NCBI GenBank assembly: GCA_009746045.1
Contig: RPFO01000629.1
Coordinates: 538,301-602,300, forward strand
DNA from: Mesostigma viride
Taxonomy: Eukaryota; Streptophyta; Mesostigmatophyceae; Mesostigmatales; Mesostigmataceae
DNA: 64,000 bases
Reading direction: 5' to 3'
The notes under the pieces are model-generated. The model worked only from the letters and a program-made list of their open reading frames with translations. It was not told the DNA's origin and searched no databases. Shown here piece by piece: positions 46,367 through 64,000 of this stretch. Position 1 is the first letter of the stretch. Each line of letters opens with the position of its first letter. A program made the translations under genes and the position numbers.

Positions 46367-47400
46367 ATTAAATTTAATTTAATTAAATTAAATTATAACA
46401 TGCCTCCGTTGGGAGATCATGTAGCACATATTCCTTGATGGATGGGTGGAGTGGAGGAAGCCGCGTAATCGAACTAACCTAACTCTAAGCTATCTAGTCT
46501 AGAAAAATCCTAACTACACTAGTCATCAAAACGCCGCCTCCTCTTGGGGGGAGGTGGCTTGCCCACGTCAGGGGCTGGCGTGTGAGCCTTGACAGTATCT
46601 TCTGCCACCGCGTCTTGTTCTGCATGGGAGTCCAACTTACGGAAGGGAGAGAAAGTGTCCAGATGCGGTGTTCAAACTGGGCTGGGACCACTAGGTCGGC
46701 CAGCAACATCTGGATGTAGTTCGTGGCATGTTTCCCCACCCTTTTGGGAATGCCCTTGGGGCCAGGCCAGGTCAGAATATGCCGCCCTGGCTGGCCAAGC
46801 CGCTGGGGGCCTGCCAGACCAAGGGCGGTGTCGACCTGGCTGGTGCGAGCAAGGTGTCCTACAAATGCTATCCTACGCTGCCTAATCTCGTCCGAAATGC
46901 AAGGCATACCCTGATACAAAGACTCTAATGACGGGCGCTTGGAAAACCCTACGTGCAGGACCTGTCGGAGCATCCTGTAAACCGTGCCGTCGAGCTTAGC
47001 TGCCAGTGTGGGTGTGATTGTCCACGCCTCGGCGCCATACGTGAGCACCGTGAGGACGAGGACCTTGAAGAGCATGCGCTTGCGGTGCTCGCCCAGGCCA
47101 TTCGAGCGCTAGTAGGTGTTGAGCGAACGGAGCCTGGCCCAGGCCCGGCCGATGCGGATGTCCACATCGTCTGCGGTGTCAGGGAGCATACTCCCCAACA
47201 GTTTGAAGCGATCGAGGAACGGGACCTCCGTCGCGTCGAGCAGGCGCGGCAGCGGTGGTCTACTGGAGGCCCCAATCACCATCGCCTCAGTTTTGACTTT
47301 AATCTCCAACCCCACCGCCCTCGCCTCCAGGCCCAAACAGTCCAGCCAGGTCTGAATGTGCTCGGGGCGCGCGATGAGGGTGGGGGGTACTCCACCCATC
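46367..47400 (-). mobile_element. LINE-1 3' fragment, inverted
   Basis: From 47,400 down to about 46,500 on the minus strand it reads TLIARPEHIQTWLDCLGLEA, a frameshift, KLLGSMLPDTADDVDIRIG, MLFKVLVLTVLTYGAEAW, RQRRIAFVGHLARTSQVDTA and the LPPRGGGV end. The 3' UTR and hairpin (46403-46416) and (TTAAATTAAA)n tail complete it. It is 5'-truncated, as usual for LINE insertions. The longest intact piece is 193 codons (47075-46494). Confidence 0.85.
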
Positions 47401-48435
47401 CAGCAAGGTATCAAGGAGCAAGGTATATGTGCTAAATGATCTCCCAACGGAGACATGCTATAATTTATTTCAATACTCCCAACGGAGTAAGGAGTTATGT
47501 TCCAGTTCAATTCAATTCAATTCAAGTGTATATAGATACAGGTTTGCATGGAGCCCGGCACAGTTAGCTAGTGCCCATAGGGATGCCAATAGCTTATTGG
47601 TATACGTCAAGGAGACATTGGTATACATCACGCCTGCAAAACAAATGAAGGTGTTAATTATTATAAACAAGATCCAATGAACAAGGTCAGCCTTCGTGAT
47701 ATGCTCACACGGGTCTTATTGCACCCACAGAACTTGCCGGATCGTCTATCGTGTCCGATTGCTGCTGTGGCATGCCTCTGGCATGAATTAGGAGAAAGGC
47801 GGTCTCTGCCCTTTACTCCTGTTGTGCACATACAGGGATTAAAAGCACTCCGGTGCTCCGAGACTCCCCACGTCGGGAGCATGCACGAGTTTAATTGATT
47901 AATCAATTATATCAGGCCAGGCCATCATAACAAGGAGACAACCATCATCAGGCCATCATATATGTGGGCGCTCAGGTAGTCGAGGACAATGATCCCCTCC
48001 ATGTGGGGAGAAAGCGTGTTTCCCGCCACAGGACGAATGCCCGGCGGGACCGCTAGGGCCTGGCACTCCACGTTACCTGACATACCTTGGGACTGGTGAG
48101 TATAGTCTCTAGATAGAATATAGACCGGTTGGATTTTTTGTCTCTACCCATCCATCCATTTGCATGAAGTTAATATTCCCAGACTCCCCAACGGGAGCAC
48201 GAGTTTATTTAATTCATTAATGTGAGCGATGGACATGAAATACGAAAGAAAGGAAGAAATTGCAAGTTGCCTCCATAACATGTCGCTTCCAGAGAGAAGC
48301 TGCATGGTCACATGCCGAGGCTCTCGAATGTCTCTCGCGTGTCTCTCGTGTGTCTCTCGCGTGTCAATAAATAGTGTCCCCCCAACAAGAAGGTACTAGT
48401 TATGTACAATAGAGGGCCAAGTGGATGGAACGTCA
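47401..48435. other. Retroposon tails, no gene
   Basis: This holds two adjacent hairpins (47441 and 47476) with an (AATTC)n tail, a fragment with AACAAGGAGACAACCATC (repeat A end), and two ACTCCCCAACGGGAGCACGAG-like hairpins (about 47870 in degenerate form, 48182). The short repeats TCTCTCGTGTGTCTCTCGCG lie near 48340. No coding sequence is seen. Confidence 0.5.
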
Positions 48436-49833
48436 TCATTTTGGTATCGTCACCACAACTTCGACCGGCTCCGCAGTGTCCCCCGCTTGGTGAGTGCCGT
48501 TGGCATTAACCGGCGCCTCCCCATCATAACCGCCGACATCCCCTGGCAGCTCATCCTTGCCTGCCTCCGGTGGCAGGTCATCTTCCCCACCACTCTCGGC
48601 AATGGGTACGCCCGTGAAAGGCCTCTCGGTCAGCAGCGGCCTCGTGCTGCCCCCATTGGTGACAGAGCCCCCATTGCTCACTGATGACTCCTCGGGTTTC
48701 AGTTCCACGGGTGGTTCTATCACGGGCGGGGGCTTGCCGTTCACGTCGGCTGCCTTGGCATCCTTCTCCTTCTGCTTCTTGGCCTCCTTGACAAGCCCAC
48801 CCATGTAATTGGCCAGCGGTTGGCCCACAAATATCTGCACCAGTTGGCCCAGCACGCACGGCACCGCGAGCAGGCCCTGGTCCGTCGGGTTGGTGGTGAT
48901 GTAGTTGATTACTGTCACTGCAACCGGCGCGCTCTTCTGGCTGGTCGTGATAATCGTCGGGATGGCCTCCATAAGCGGCAGCCGCAGGGCGAACACGGCG
49001 GCCGTGTTGAAGATGAGGTAGATGAAGTGGACAATCAGGTCCATCGCGATCACGAGCAACATGGTGCCAAACTCGATACGGATCAGGGTCTCACGCGCAC
49101 CTGAAAGCGTCTGCCAGATGAGCATCGCAAGGTTGGTGTTGCTGATCAGCGACAACCGCACGCGGTTCGCCTTGACGAACTTCTGCACCGGCTTGCAGTA
49201 ATCCCGGAGCACCTTCCCAAGCAGCGTCGGCACGAAGTTGGAGAGAAGAAGTTTGACGAAAATGTCGGCAATGCTGATGTTTAGACCTTCCACACCGGCG
49301 CTCCCGCTGCTGGACAGCATGGCTTTCAGCCACAGCGGCACAAAAATAACGCCGCACACGTTGGTGACCACGGTGTTGAAGATCGCCAGGCCGACGTTAG
49401 CACCGGCAGATTGGGTAAGGGAAATGCCGACCCCAAGAGTTGTGGGCACGACTGTAAAAATGGTCATACCCGTAATAAAAACTTCAGGGTTCAAGTTAAG
49501 TCTCCGTACGGCAAATCCCAGCAGCGGCGTTATGCCGATGATGGACACAAATCCGAATAGAGTCCCTGCAATTGTTTTCCGAGTTAAGGCAGCCTTCAAC
49601 TCGTCCGTTCGAAGCGTCAACCCCGAAATGAAGAACACAATGCAGATATTAACAAACGTGACAATGTGCACATCCCTGACTGTGGGCTCTAAAACTTTTC
49701 GCCCCGGCAGTGGCCAGCACATGGCAATAATGAAGGCAACGAGAAAAGCAAACGGAAGGTAATTCCGGAGGACCCATGCCTGCAGCTTGCGCAGCAGAGC
49801 GACCGCCTTTGCTTCAAATCCTGTGTCTGCCAT
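48436..49833 (-). CDS. SLC10A7/BASS-type (SBF-like) membrane transporter
   Basis: The single exon has 465 codons, starting MADTGFEAKAVALLRKLQAW. About ten hydrophobic segments span residues 24-345. Family landmarks are ISGLTLRTDEL (70-79), VVPTTLGVGISLTQSAGAN (128-146), TSQKSAPVAV (297-306) and VPCVLGQLVQIFVGQPLANY (324-343). These match the SBF-like branch that includes animal SLC10A7 and plant BASS4. The C-terminal ~115 residues are a polar, acidic, Pro/Gly/Ser-rich tail. The N-terminus has no evident plastid transit peptide, so it resembles SLC10A7 (secretory/plasma membrane, linked to Ca2+ homeostasis in animals) more than plastid BASS4. The substrate cannot be told. It stands alone between two transposon-rich blocks and is intact. 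Confidence 0.88.
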   Translation of the reverse strand: MADTGFEAKAVALLRKLQAWVLRNYLPFAFLVAFIIAMCWPLPGRKVLEPTVRDVHIVTFVNICIVFFISGLTLRTDELKAALTRKTIAGTLFGFVSIIGITPLLGFAVRRLNLNPEVFITGMTIFTVVPTTLGVGISLTQSAGANVGLAIFNTVVTNVCGVIFVPLWLKAMLSSSGSAGVEGLNISIADIFVKLLLSNFVPTLLGKVLRDYCKPVQKFVKANRVRLSLISNTNLAMLIWQTLSGARETLIRIEFGTMLLVIAMDLIVHFIYLIFNTAAVFALRLPLMEAIPTIITTSQKSAPVAVTVINYITTNPTDQGLLAVPCVLGQLVQIFVGQPLANYMGGLVKEAKKQKEKDAKAADVNGKPPPVIEPPVELKPEESSVSNGGSVTNGGSTRPLLTERPFTGVPIAESGGEDDLPPEAGKDELPGDVGGYDGEAPVNANGTHQAGDTAEPVEVVVTIPK

Positions 49834-50460
49834 TTTGTCCTTGGCAGCACGCCCTTAATAATGTGAAAGCACACCATCGCCTTTGGGCGTGCATGGTGGA
49901 AGAGCTGTGCCGACAGACGCCATGGAAATCATTAATCTCAAGCCGATGAAAATCATCCTACACAGTTCAGTTCCGTTTCAGTTGTTTCCCACGCCGCACA
50001 TGGGCCGCAGAGAGTCTGTAGTGTCATCCTACACAGTACTACCTCGGCAATCCCGAGAGCTTGGATCTGACAAAATTACGCGCCTGCCAAAACCCGCCAA
50101 AAAATTCCTGCGAACGCGTGGCTCGTCCGGGTTGGCCGCGCCACGTTGTCTTCCCAAGGCACGTCTGATAACTCTGATTCGTCGATCTTGAGCCTTGAAG
50201 TGTGTCGGTTTGGAAAGGATCTCTCTTGTGGCGAATCAGAATCAAACAGGCCCGAGAGTCCGAGACTCTGACGAGGAATCTGCAAGACTGCAACTGGCCC
50301 AGGGAAGGCCCGAGGAATTAGAGAGGCACTCATGAATATATCCAACATATTAAAAACACTTTGTACAGTACCATATTAAAAACACGAAGTACTGTTTTAA
50401 CCACAAAGGCCTTGTTACACAACTGCAAGCCTTACATAGCTACATATGGTTGTCTCCTTG
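49834..50460. other. 5' flank of transporter gene
   Basis: This should contain the transporter promoter and 5' UTR. Overlapping frames of up to 102 codons on both strands have no recognisable features. The right end (about 50430-50460) leads into LINE-2. Confidence 0.4.
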
Positions 50461-51960
50461 ACATACTGTATGGGGTGGCCCGTGGCAATAACCCCGGCCC
50501 GTCGCAACACAGTACAGGCGCTCTTCGCTACTCGCCGACTGGTGGAGGAACTGCAACGCCTTCAGCCTGGTGAGTCCGTTTTGCACCTCGTGCTGGTGGA
50601 CTTCATCAAAGCCTTCGATTCGGTTTTCTGGCCTGCGCGGCTTTGGGACATCCTCGAGTTGTTCCGGATCCCCCGCCCCCTGATTGCTGTCATCCGCCAC
50701 CTGTATGAAGGGTCCACCACTTCGGTGCGCACTTCTTACGGGACCACGCCCCCATGCCCTTTACAGAAGGGTGTACACGTGGCAGGGCTGCGTGCTCTCG
50801 CCCTACCTGTTCATTATTGTTGTCGAATACGTAATGATTCAGGCGCGCAAGCGATTTGCCCGCATTGATCGTGGGCAGGGAACCGTTCCCTGCACTCACT
50901 GGCTCCTGGTGACCAGGAGTGCAGGTTGCTAACAAATTCTGGCATGGCGGTGCGGACACGGAGATTCGGCTGGCAGACATCATCTACGCAGACGACACCA
51001 CCCTCTTCGAGGACACTGAGCATGTGCAGACATGGCTTGACTGCCTGGCTCTCGAGGCCCGTGCAGTGGGGCTTGAGGTCAGCAAGAAGACAGAGGCCCT
51101 GGCGGTTGGGCTCACCAACCCACCGCCGCCCCTCTTTCTCCTAGACGGCTCTCGAGTCCTGTATCGGGACCGCGTTAAGCTGCTGGGCAGCCTGCTCCCC
51201 AGCTGCGAGGTTGATGTGGACCATCGCATCTCCCTCGCCTGGCACGCTTTACGCCAGTACCGGGCCCTGTGGCGCAAGCCCCTGGGCAAGATCGAGAAAC
51301 AGGACCTGTTCAAGGTCCTCGTCCTTCCTGTTCTCACGTATGGAGCCGAGACGTGGACCCTCACCGCCGACCTGGCCCGCAAGCTGGACGGCGCGGTCAC
51401 CAGCATGCTGCGATCCATTTACAGAGTAGGATATGCTGCCCATGTCCGCAATGAGGACCTGTACCAGGGCATGCCCTATATCACCAGCACCATTAAGCAA
51501 CGACGCCTGCAGCTAGTAGGGCACCTAGCTCGCACCAACCAGGTAGACACCTCACGTGGCCCCCCCGCAGGACTGCGACCAGCCCAGCCTGGCCGGCACC
51601 TCCTGACGTGGGCTGGGCCCAGTGATGTTAGACGCCGCACGGCCCGCACCTTCAAAGAACAGCTAGTAGAGGACATGGGGGGCCTAGGCCTCTCCGTGAT
51701 TTGGAAGAAGATGATGGACAAGGCCAAGTGGGCCCAGGTCATAGAGGACAACGAGCCCCCCCCAGTGGGGAAGCGCCCGCGTGTGCAATCTCGTGGGAGG
51801 CATGCCAGATAGCCCCCCTAGGGCAGCGTGCGGCTGCCTAGATAGATGTTGTAGTTAGAATGTTGTTAGGTAGATGTAGTATGTAGCCGATGTAGCTAGA
51901 TTAGACCGGTAGGACTGTTTGCACCCATCCATCCATCCATCCATCCATCCATCGGGGTTA
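50461..51960 (+). mobile_element. LINE family 2, 5'-truncated, RT with two frameshifts
   Basis: The RT starts inside the palm (TPARRNTVQALFATRRLVEE, then VLVDFIKAFDSVFW, motif A). Shifts near 50.77 and 50.9 kb separate WQGCVLSPYLFIIVVEYVM and LADIIYADDTTLFEDTE (YADD). The last frame, 50919-51812 (297 codons), is intact through LTYGAETWTLT, RQLQLVGHLART-like and the end GKRPRVQSRGRHAR. The sequence is clearly diverged from LINE-1 but has the same layout. The 3' UTR ends in (CATC)n at about 51927-51952, followed by the CTCCCCAACGCGAG hairpin and AATTAATTAA. Confidence 0.85.
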
Positions 51961-52289
51961 ATGCTCCGTGACTCCCCAACGCGAGCACGAGTCTAATTAA
52001 TTAATAAATTAATAACCCTGTCGGTACACCGGCGCGGGAATAAACTGAAGTCAACTCAACTCCATGCAGCCTGCCCTTGCGGCAGTGAGAGAAGCTAGGG
52101 CGCTCCGTCCGTCTCCCTTGTCTCGTTGATATTTATATTCGATAAGGTATATAGAGCAATGATGTATAGGAAAAGAAACTGAGCCGGATGGGGACGAAAA
52201 CCGCCACAGCAAGTAAAACGAGGCGGTTAGACACGACATATTCATGTTTGAGAATGCAGGGCTTGAACTCAGTGGGGACACCTTGACTT

Positions 52290-52560
52290 CCCGGTAGTTG
52301 GATGGCACCATCACCCGCATGTTACGTTCCATTTTCCGGGTCACATACTGCGAGCGCGTGCGACAGGAAGATTTATTTTTAGGCATGCCGCTCATCAGTG
52401 ATACTATCAAGCATGATCATAGACTTAGTCAACTGGCAGCCGGGGCAATTGGCCTGCACCAACCAGGTCATAGACACGTCCCGTGGCCCCTGTGCCGGGC
52501 TGCGGCCTGCTCAGCCTGGCCGTCACCTTCTCACGCGGAGAGGGCCGGCCAAAGCCACAT
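52290..52560 (+). mobile_element. LINE RT C-terminal fragment
   Basis: It encodes LDGTITRMLRSIFRVTYCER and QEDLFLGMPLISDTIK, then in other frames CTNQVIDTSRGPCAGLRPAQ and GRHLLT. This is the same block as the LINE-2 C-terminus, with frameshifts. It joins repeat A at about 52597. The preceding ~330 bp (51961-52289) show no gene. Confidence 0.75.
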
Positions 52561-52596
52561 GGGTGAAGTACGGCGAACACCGCCACTTGGCGGCGT

Positions 52597-53063
52597 TGTA
52601 TCAAGGAGACAACCAGCGCAGGCCAGAAATCGGGAGAATCCGAACCATGGTAGCTCGAGCCTGCCGTTATCTTGTCCGCGTGTTCGAGTCGTTCAGGATG
52701 ATGAAGATGAATGGTGATGGAAATGTGTAGCCGTGTGCATTGAAATTATGGCTGGCTTACGTGTAGAGCGACTAGATGACCTAGACGGCGGGGCCGGAAA
52801 CAACATGCTTGATCAGGGCGTGTGTTTCGAGCCTAACTGGCCGGGAGTGTCTAGTGGTGAGCACCATTGCTGCGATCGCTCTCCCACCATTTACGAGGAC
52901 ATACCCGCAAATGGAAAACCACTGAAAAGGTCTAGCTAGTCAGCCATTACGTTAGCCATGCCATGATTCCAAACGTCCAAGAACTGCACACGGTGCAAAG
53001 GCAAAAAGCCGGAGGACAGCACTTTCAAATGTGCGGCGGGAACCAAAAGCCCGCGCGTATGCC
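52597..53063 (+). repeat. Dispersed repeat A, long copy, direct
   Basis: It starts ATCAAGGAGACAACCAGCGC and matches the reverse complement of 29776-30241 over its whole length. It is wedged between two LINE fragments. No coding capacity is evident. Confidence 0.8.
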
Positions 53064-53300
53064 AGAAAACATCGTGTTGCTGCAGCGGCGTTGTATGATG
53101 GGATGCCCCGTGTGTCTGATATTATTAGGCAGCGTAGACTACAGTTTGCCGGCCATCTAGAGCCCGTACTAATCAGGTTGATACAAATGAGGGCCCCGCT
53201 GGTTCCTTGCGGACTGGCCAGCCCGGGAGATATCTTCTTCCATGGTCAAGTCCTGCCAGGCCGGGTACGTTAGGCGACGCGGTGGCCAACATTGGACATA
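53064..53300 (+). mobile_element. LINE RT C-terminal fragment
   Basis: The frame gives ALYDGMPRVSDIIRQRRLQF and AGHL, equivalent to the conserved RQRR-LQLVGHLART block of LINE-2. A frame change then gives GQPGRYLLPW. It is a short degenerate piece next to repeat A. From 53300 to 53770 lie another GCAGTGAGAGAAGCTAGGGC module, a repeat A end (53578) and a CTCCCGTTGGGGAG hairpin (53640), but no gene. Confidence 0.7.
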
Positions 53301-53770
53301 CCACGACATACCTATGGTATTGCACAGTTGGTTGTATTGCACCCACAGTGTTGCGCCCCGGCACCATGCCGTGGAGAGAGCGCTCTGTGGCCTGCCCACC
53401 TGCAGCAGTGAGAGAAGCTAGGGCGCCCTCCCTCCTTCTCGCTGTGTATATAGGGTTGAAGGTTCCTTTACTCTGTATTGGCACCCATGTGACGCAGTCA
53501 CGTGCTTATTATTATACCACGATACGATTTTGGCTGATCGACCCATATAGACAACTATTAAGTTTACTAACCAGTATCAAGGAGACAACCAGTGTGCTTC
53601 GATCTCCGAATATTAGTATAAGCTCAAAGAACTCTTGCTCCCGTTGGGGAGTCGATAATGGCATTTGGTCTCGTTGCAGGAAGCAACAGTTTTCTTGCCA
53701 ATTACAACGGAACATGAGTGCATATTCCAGCGCATGATTGAGGGAGCACATGTATTCTGTCTTTATTGAA

Positions 53771-56455
53771 TTAAGGGGACCGGACGGTTCTAACCACCCC
53801 AAAAGTGAACTCATGTAATAACATTGTAATTGCACATGATATGTCCAGATTTGAGTTTGGGGCATCAAAACAACATGTTTGGGCATGCATCCCCCCACCT
53901 GTAGGGTTCATGACCCCTGGCTATACACCGGATGCCAGCATAATACGCTAAACCATAGGGTCCATGGCACCTAGTGCCTAGGTGCATGGCAAGACCAAAT
54001 TCAATCAGCCATGATATTTTCTTTAAGTTCCCACTGTTTACAAAAAACCTGGCTAGTTGGGTCCCAAAAATGGTACTTCAAACTAGTAGATGATAAATTT
54101 TGACCTAAAAAGGGTCTTTTTTAGCACGTAAAAAAATAAATCAAATCAATAACACATGTTATATGGCCAGTGGGGATAAAATCAAATATTAGATGGTGGG
54201 AAATGTACACTGACAAATTTTCAGCTCAATCTGACCAGTATAACACATATATGATCATGGTTATAGCCCATTTCAGGACTTGGAAAAAACTGGAAAAACT
54301 GTCAATCAAGCACACTGTTGGCCCCCGTGTCATCACATGCTGCACAAAACCAGGGATCACCAGGCACGGTGGACAGCGTGAAACCCAAGCACAACATGTG
54401 GCCCCCATGGTCGCCCGGATCCTGGTTCGAACACAAGAGAAAGGGGTTCACCTTCTTGTGCTCTGCACCGCCACACACCGTGCAGAGCACACTGTCACTG
54501 GCTTCCCCCCCCCCTTCCTGCCCCGCCACGGGCTGCCCGTAGATGGCATAGCCACTGCCATGCTCATACTCCCCCCCGGCCATGTTATCCTTCCACTTGC
54601 CCCCCTGGGCCTCAGTTTTTTTCTTCTTGCGCAGCCTGCGCCAGTTTGGGTCCCTCTTCTTGGCCTGCTGGCGTGCCCTCTCCAGCTTGAGGGAGGCCAG
54701 CTGCTCCTCCACAGCCGGTGTGACCGTGATGCCCAACCACATACTACCATCCTCTGCACATATGGTACCTCCTATGTTCAAGGTTTGACGACGTTCTGAC
54801 AAGAACTGCCCAAGTTACAACCATTCCAAGACGGCCACCCATGTAGACACTACAAGGAAATTATAGTAACCATTCAGCCACACTAGCACCTCCTTCTTCA
54901 TCAAAGACATCTGCAAACTGACCAAAGCACACATGATTAACTCTTGCACGCTGACGGCAACGCATGCTCAACGTGGGGGGTCATTGCACATGACAACAAC
55001 TACTCAAGTTGATGGGTTTCCTATATGACCACCTGACAAGGCGCTAAGGACCACTCAGTAAGTTAGTAACCCCACAGTGCCACTTCATATGCCATCCAAC
55101 ATGCACCAAAACCACGCTGAGTATGTTTACAATGTACAAAGGGGTGGCCACGCACCTCATATGTGTTCATCATCCCTCCAGCATGGCCAGCCTTGTAAAT
55201 ATGTTCATAGCCTTGACGATGGTAGCCCTAACATGCCTAAGCAGCATTTCCTATGTTTCTCCCAGGTTAGAGTGTAAGGTTGATGCCAACCAAGCTAATC
55301 AGCTCAACAACACCTCCTTAACTGTCCTCCCCGGCATGGATGACAAACTGGGACTATGGAGGGCAAGGAACCAAGTAGGAACATGGTATATATAGCTTGC
55401 ATGCAGTCATGCATGTCAACCATGGTTGGCTCAGCACATTGTAGTCTTGTCACATCATCATAACAAAGGAAAGCTCAAACAACCATTGGTGCCAGCTATC
55501 TACATGCAGTCACACAAATGCAATATCTCCAACATCATCATCACTAAAACACTTCCATCCCTGCACGATAAAATGCAAAGAAACCATTGGCGGCCCTTCA
55601 GCGCATGAGCGCTGTGATGCCGCTGCGGCCTGCGAAGAGAGGGTGCGTCACTCTCAAACAACAAGAAGCGTCCATACGCACAACATCCTTGCCAGAACAC
55701 GTTTTATGAAATGCCTTATACCTTCCCGAAGAGCTATAGGCTGCGACTGAAGCGGCCCTGATCACGACATCAACGAAAACAATCTAAAGCTGCCAGGTAT
55801 TCGGCAACACAACGGCAAGCGACGGCAAGCTAGCTGGCGGAAACTGCCCAAAAAGAACGCAAAAAAAATCGAACGATGAGCTCATAGAAGAAGGCACTGA
55901 TAGCATATAACATTCGCGACAAATCTGTAACTCGCCCTCGTAAATCCCTCGCCCAGGCGCGCAATAACAGCCGTTATTCCATGGACAGGTCAGACACGCA
56001 CTGCGCAGGTCTGAACAATTACTTACCGATAATGGCCGAAAATCTGGCAAAAAGCACCAGCTCGGTTTAGAATTCGATGCAACCGATATTAATGCCTGCT
56101 TCACGGTCAGAACAACCCCCAAAACCGCGATTTTACAGCCGCTATCATGAATTCTATTTCATTCCGCGCGACCAAAAAATTCAGATTACCCCCCATGCCG
56201 ATGGCATAAAAAAACAACAGCGATATTGTAAACCAGCTGATTTCCGCCACAAACCAACATCATAAACTCATCGTCTTTTAGATTCGAGTAAAATTTTTGC
56301 ATTTCGCCTGCCCTAGGGTGGTAGTTTCGCCTGAACGCAGTCGCCATGGCCACTTCCGCAAGGGGTGCGCGCACCGTGCACGTGAAATTTATGACCTTCG
56401 GTACCGGCGCGAATTTTTTGGCGCCAAAAAATTCGGAACCGTCCGGTCCCCTTAA
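53771..56455 (-). mobile_element. TTAA-family element (TTAAGGGGA type), inverted, with PHD frame
   Basis: Both ends read inward TTAAGGGGACCGGACGGTTC, a perfect 20-bp inverted repeat, bounded by TTAA at 53771-53774 and 56452-56455. The interior (for example ATGGAGGGCAAGGAACCAAG at about 55356) is the reverse complement of the elements at 40691 and 44095, so it is the same family in minus orientation. It carries a PHD-finger frame near its distal end. Confidence 0.9.
54302..54802 (-). CDS. PHD-type zinc finger frame inside TTAA element
   Basis: The 166-codon frame has a basic, Arg/Lys-rich helix (LASLKLERARQQAKKRDPNW then RRLRKKKK), a Gly-rich linker, then CTVCGG, PFLLCSNQD, HMLCLGF and WFCAACDD in PHD order (C4-H-C3). 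The 'PFLLCS' core and the position in the element match the finger at 42527-42805. Upstream exons may exist. Its function is unknown; PHD fingers commonly read histone tails. Confidence 0.6.
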   Translation of the reverse strand: MSERRQTLNIGGTICAEDGSMWLGITVTPAVEEQLASLKLERARQQAKKRDPNWRRLRKKKKTEAQGGKWKDNMAGGEYEHGSGYAIYGQPVAGQEGGGEASDSVLCTVCGGAEHKKVNPFLLCSNQDPGDHGGHMLCLGFTLSTVPGDPWFCAACDDTGANSVLD

Positions 56456-56805
56456 TTAATTACACTCGTGCTCCCGTTGGGGAGTGACGGAGCATTCACC
56501 TCGATGGATGGATGGATGGATGGATGGATGGATGGATGGATGGATGGATGGATGGATGGATGGATGGATGGATGGATGGATGGATGGATGGATGGATGGA
56601 TGGATGGATGGATGGATGGATGGATGGATGGATGGATGGATGGATGGATGGATGGATGGATGGATGGATGGATGGATGGATGGATGGATGGATGGATGGA
56701 TGGATGGATGGATGGATGGATGGATGGATGGATGGATGGATGGATGGATGGATGGATGGATGGATGGATGGATGGATGGATGGATGGATGGATGGGTGGG
56801 TGGGT
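56456..56805. repeat. LINE-tail module with expanded (GATG)n microsatellite
   Basis: Read on the minus strand: (CATC)n about 290 bp (56805-56503), then GTGAATGCTCCGTCACTCC, the hairpin CTCCCCAACGGGAG and ACGAGTGTAATTAATTAA. The same order follows LINE-2 at 51927-52000 with only ~6 CATC units. The array is therefore best explained as an expanded LINE-2 3' tail. It generates spurious MDGW and IHPS frames. Confidence 0.8.
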
Positions 56806-57161
56806 ACACGCAAATGTCTTTATTGAATGCTCAGGTGATGCGACGGCTTTCGGCAACACATGTGCGCGATAAGAATGGAAGTTGCCAACGCTCTGACAGG
56901 AAACAGCCACGCATGTCACGCTATCACACCATTAGACTTCCAGCCTCAAAAGACAGGGATGCCCGGCCACCGCTGAGGGAAATTATATTAACACGGGCAT
57001 GAGGCCACAATGCAACCCTCAAAATGTCTTGCCAACTGCAGACGCAGACTAACGCTAAATGAGAACAGCCATTGCTTTTCCAAGCCTGAAAGTCCCTCAC
57101 AGCTAGCCCCGTGGCCTCCCAGAGGCACGTGCAATGAACTAATTGCAGCCAGTGCAGATCC

Positions 57162-64000
<6,839 letters not shown>

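Noticed and set aside
56452-57002. Frames of MDGW and IHPS repeats
   Set aside because: Translation of the (GATG)n microsatellite, open in several frames on both strands.

Overview
The window is nuclear DNA of a eukaryote, most likely a green alga or a close relative. The evidence is spliced genes with GT-AG introns, a U2AF small subunit that reads like plant and algal versions, a eukaryote-type cytosolic prolyl-tRNA synthetase, non-LTR retrotransposons, TTAA-site DNA transposons and very large micro- and minisatellites. The species cannot be named from the sequence alone.

Four host genes can be supported. (1) A gene on the minus strand, about 19.04 kb down to 4.68 kb, encodes a ~1,550-residue protein with scattered Leu/Trp helical repeats of the Sfi1 (centrin-binding) type. 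Its last intron is 9.3 kb and holds an 8.1-kb array of a 9-bp unit. (2) A complete four-exon U2AF35 (U2AF1) splicing-factor gene lies on the plus strand at 21,933-24,472. (3) A single-exon SLC10A7/BASS-type transporter gene lies on the minus strand at 48,436-49,833. (4) The 3' two thirds or so of a prolyl-tRNA synthetase gene lies on the minus strand, from 57,162 past the right edge. Its eight visible exons join in frame, and nearly every intron carries a different simple repeat.

The rest is mobile DNA. At 0.2-3.8 kb are two near-identical TTAA-bounded elements of about 1.75 kb. Between 27.6 and 47.4 kb, and again at 50.5-56.8 kb, nested elements occur. Four members of a second TTAA family (termini TTAAGGGGA) were found, two of them carrying a PHD-finger reading frame. 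A third TTAA element shares its target site with one of these. An APE-type LINE is broken by a 1.75-kb insertion, several 3' LINE fragments lie in both orientations, a second LINE family is present, and short retroposons recur. The LINE and short-element 3' ends share a small CTCC-CAAC-GGAG hairpin followed by A/T-rich short repeats, and several TTAA elements sit in those A/T-rich tails.

Most very long open frames in the window (thousands of codons of E-E-H, R-S-M, M-L-L, H-A-P, or MDGW, PTNQ and LVGW repeats) are by-products of repeats whose period is compatible with open reading, not genes.
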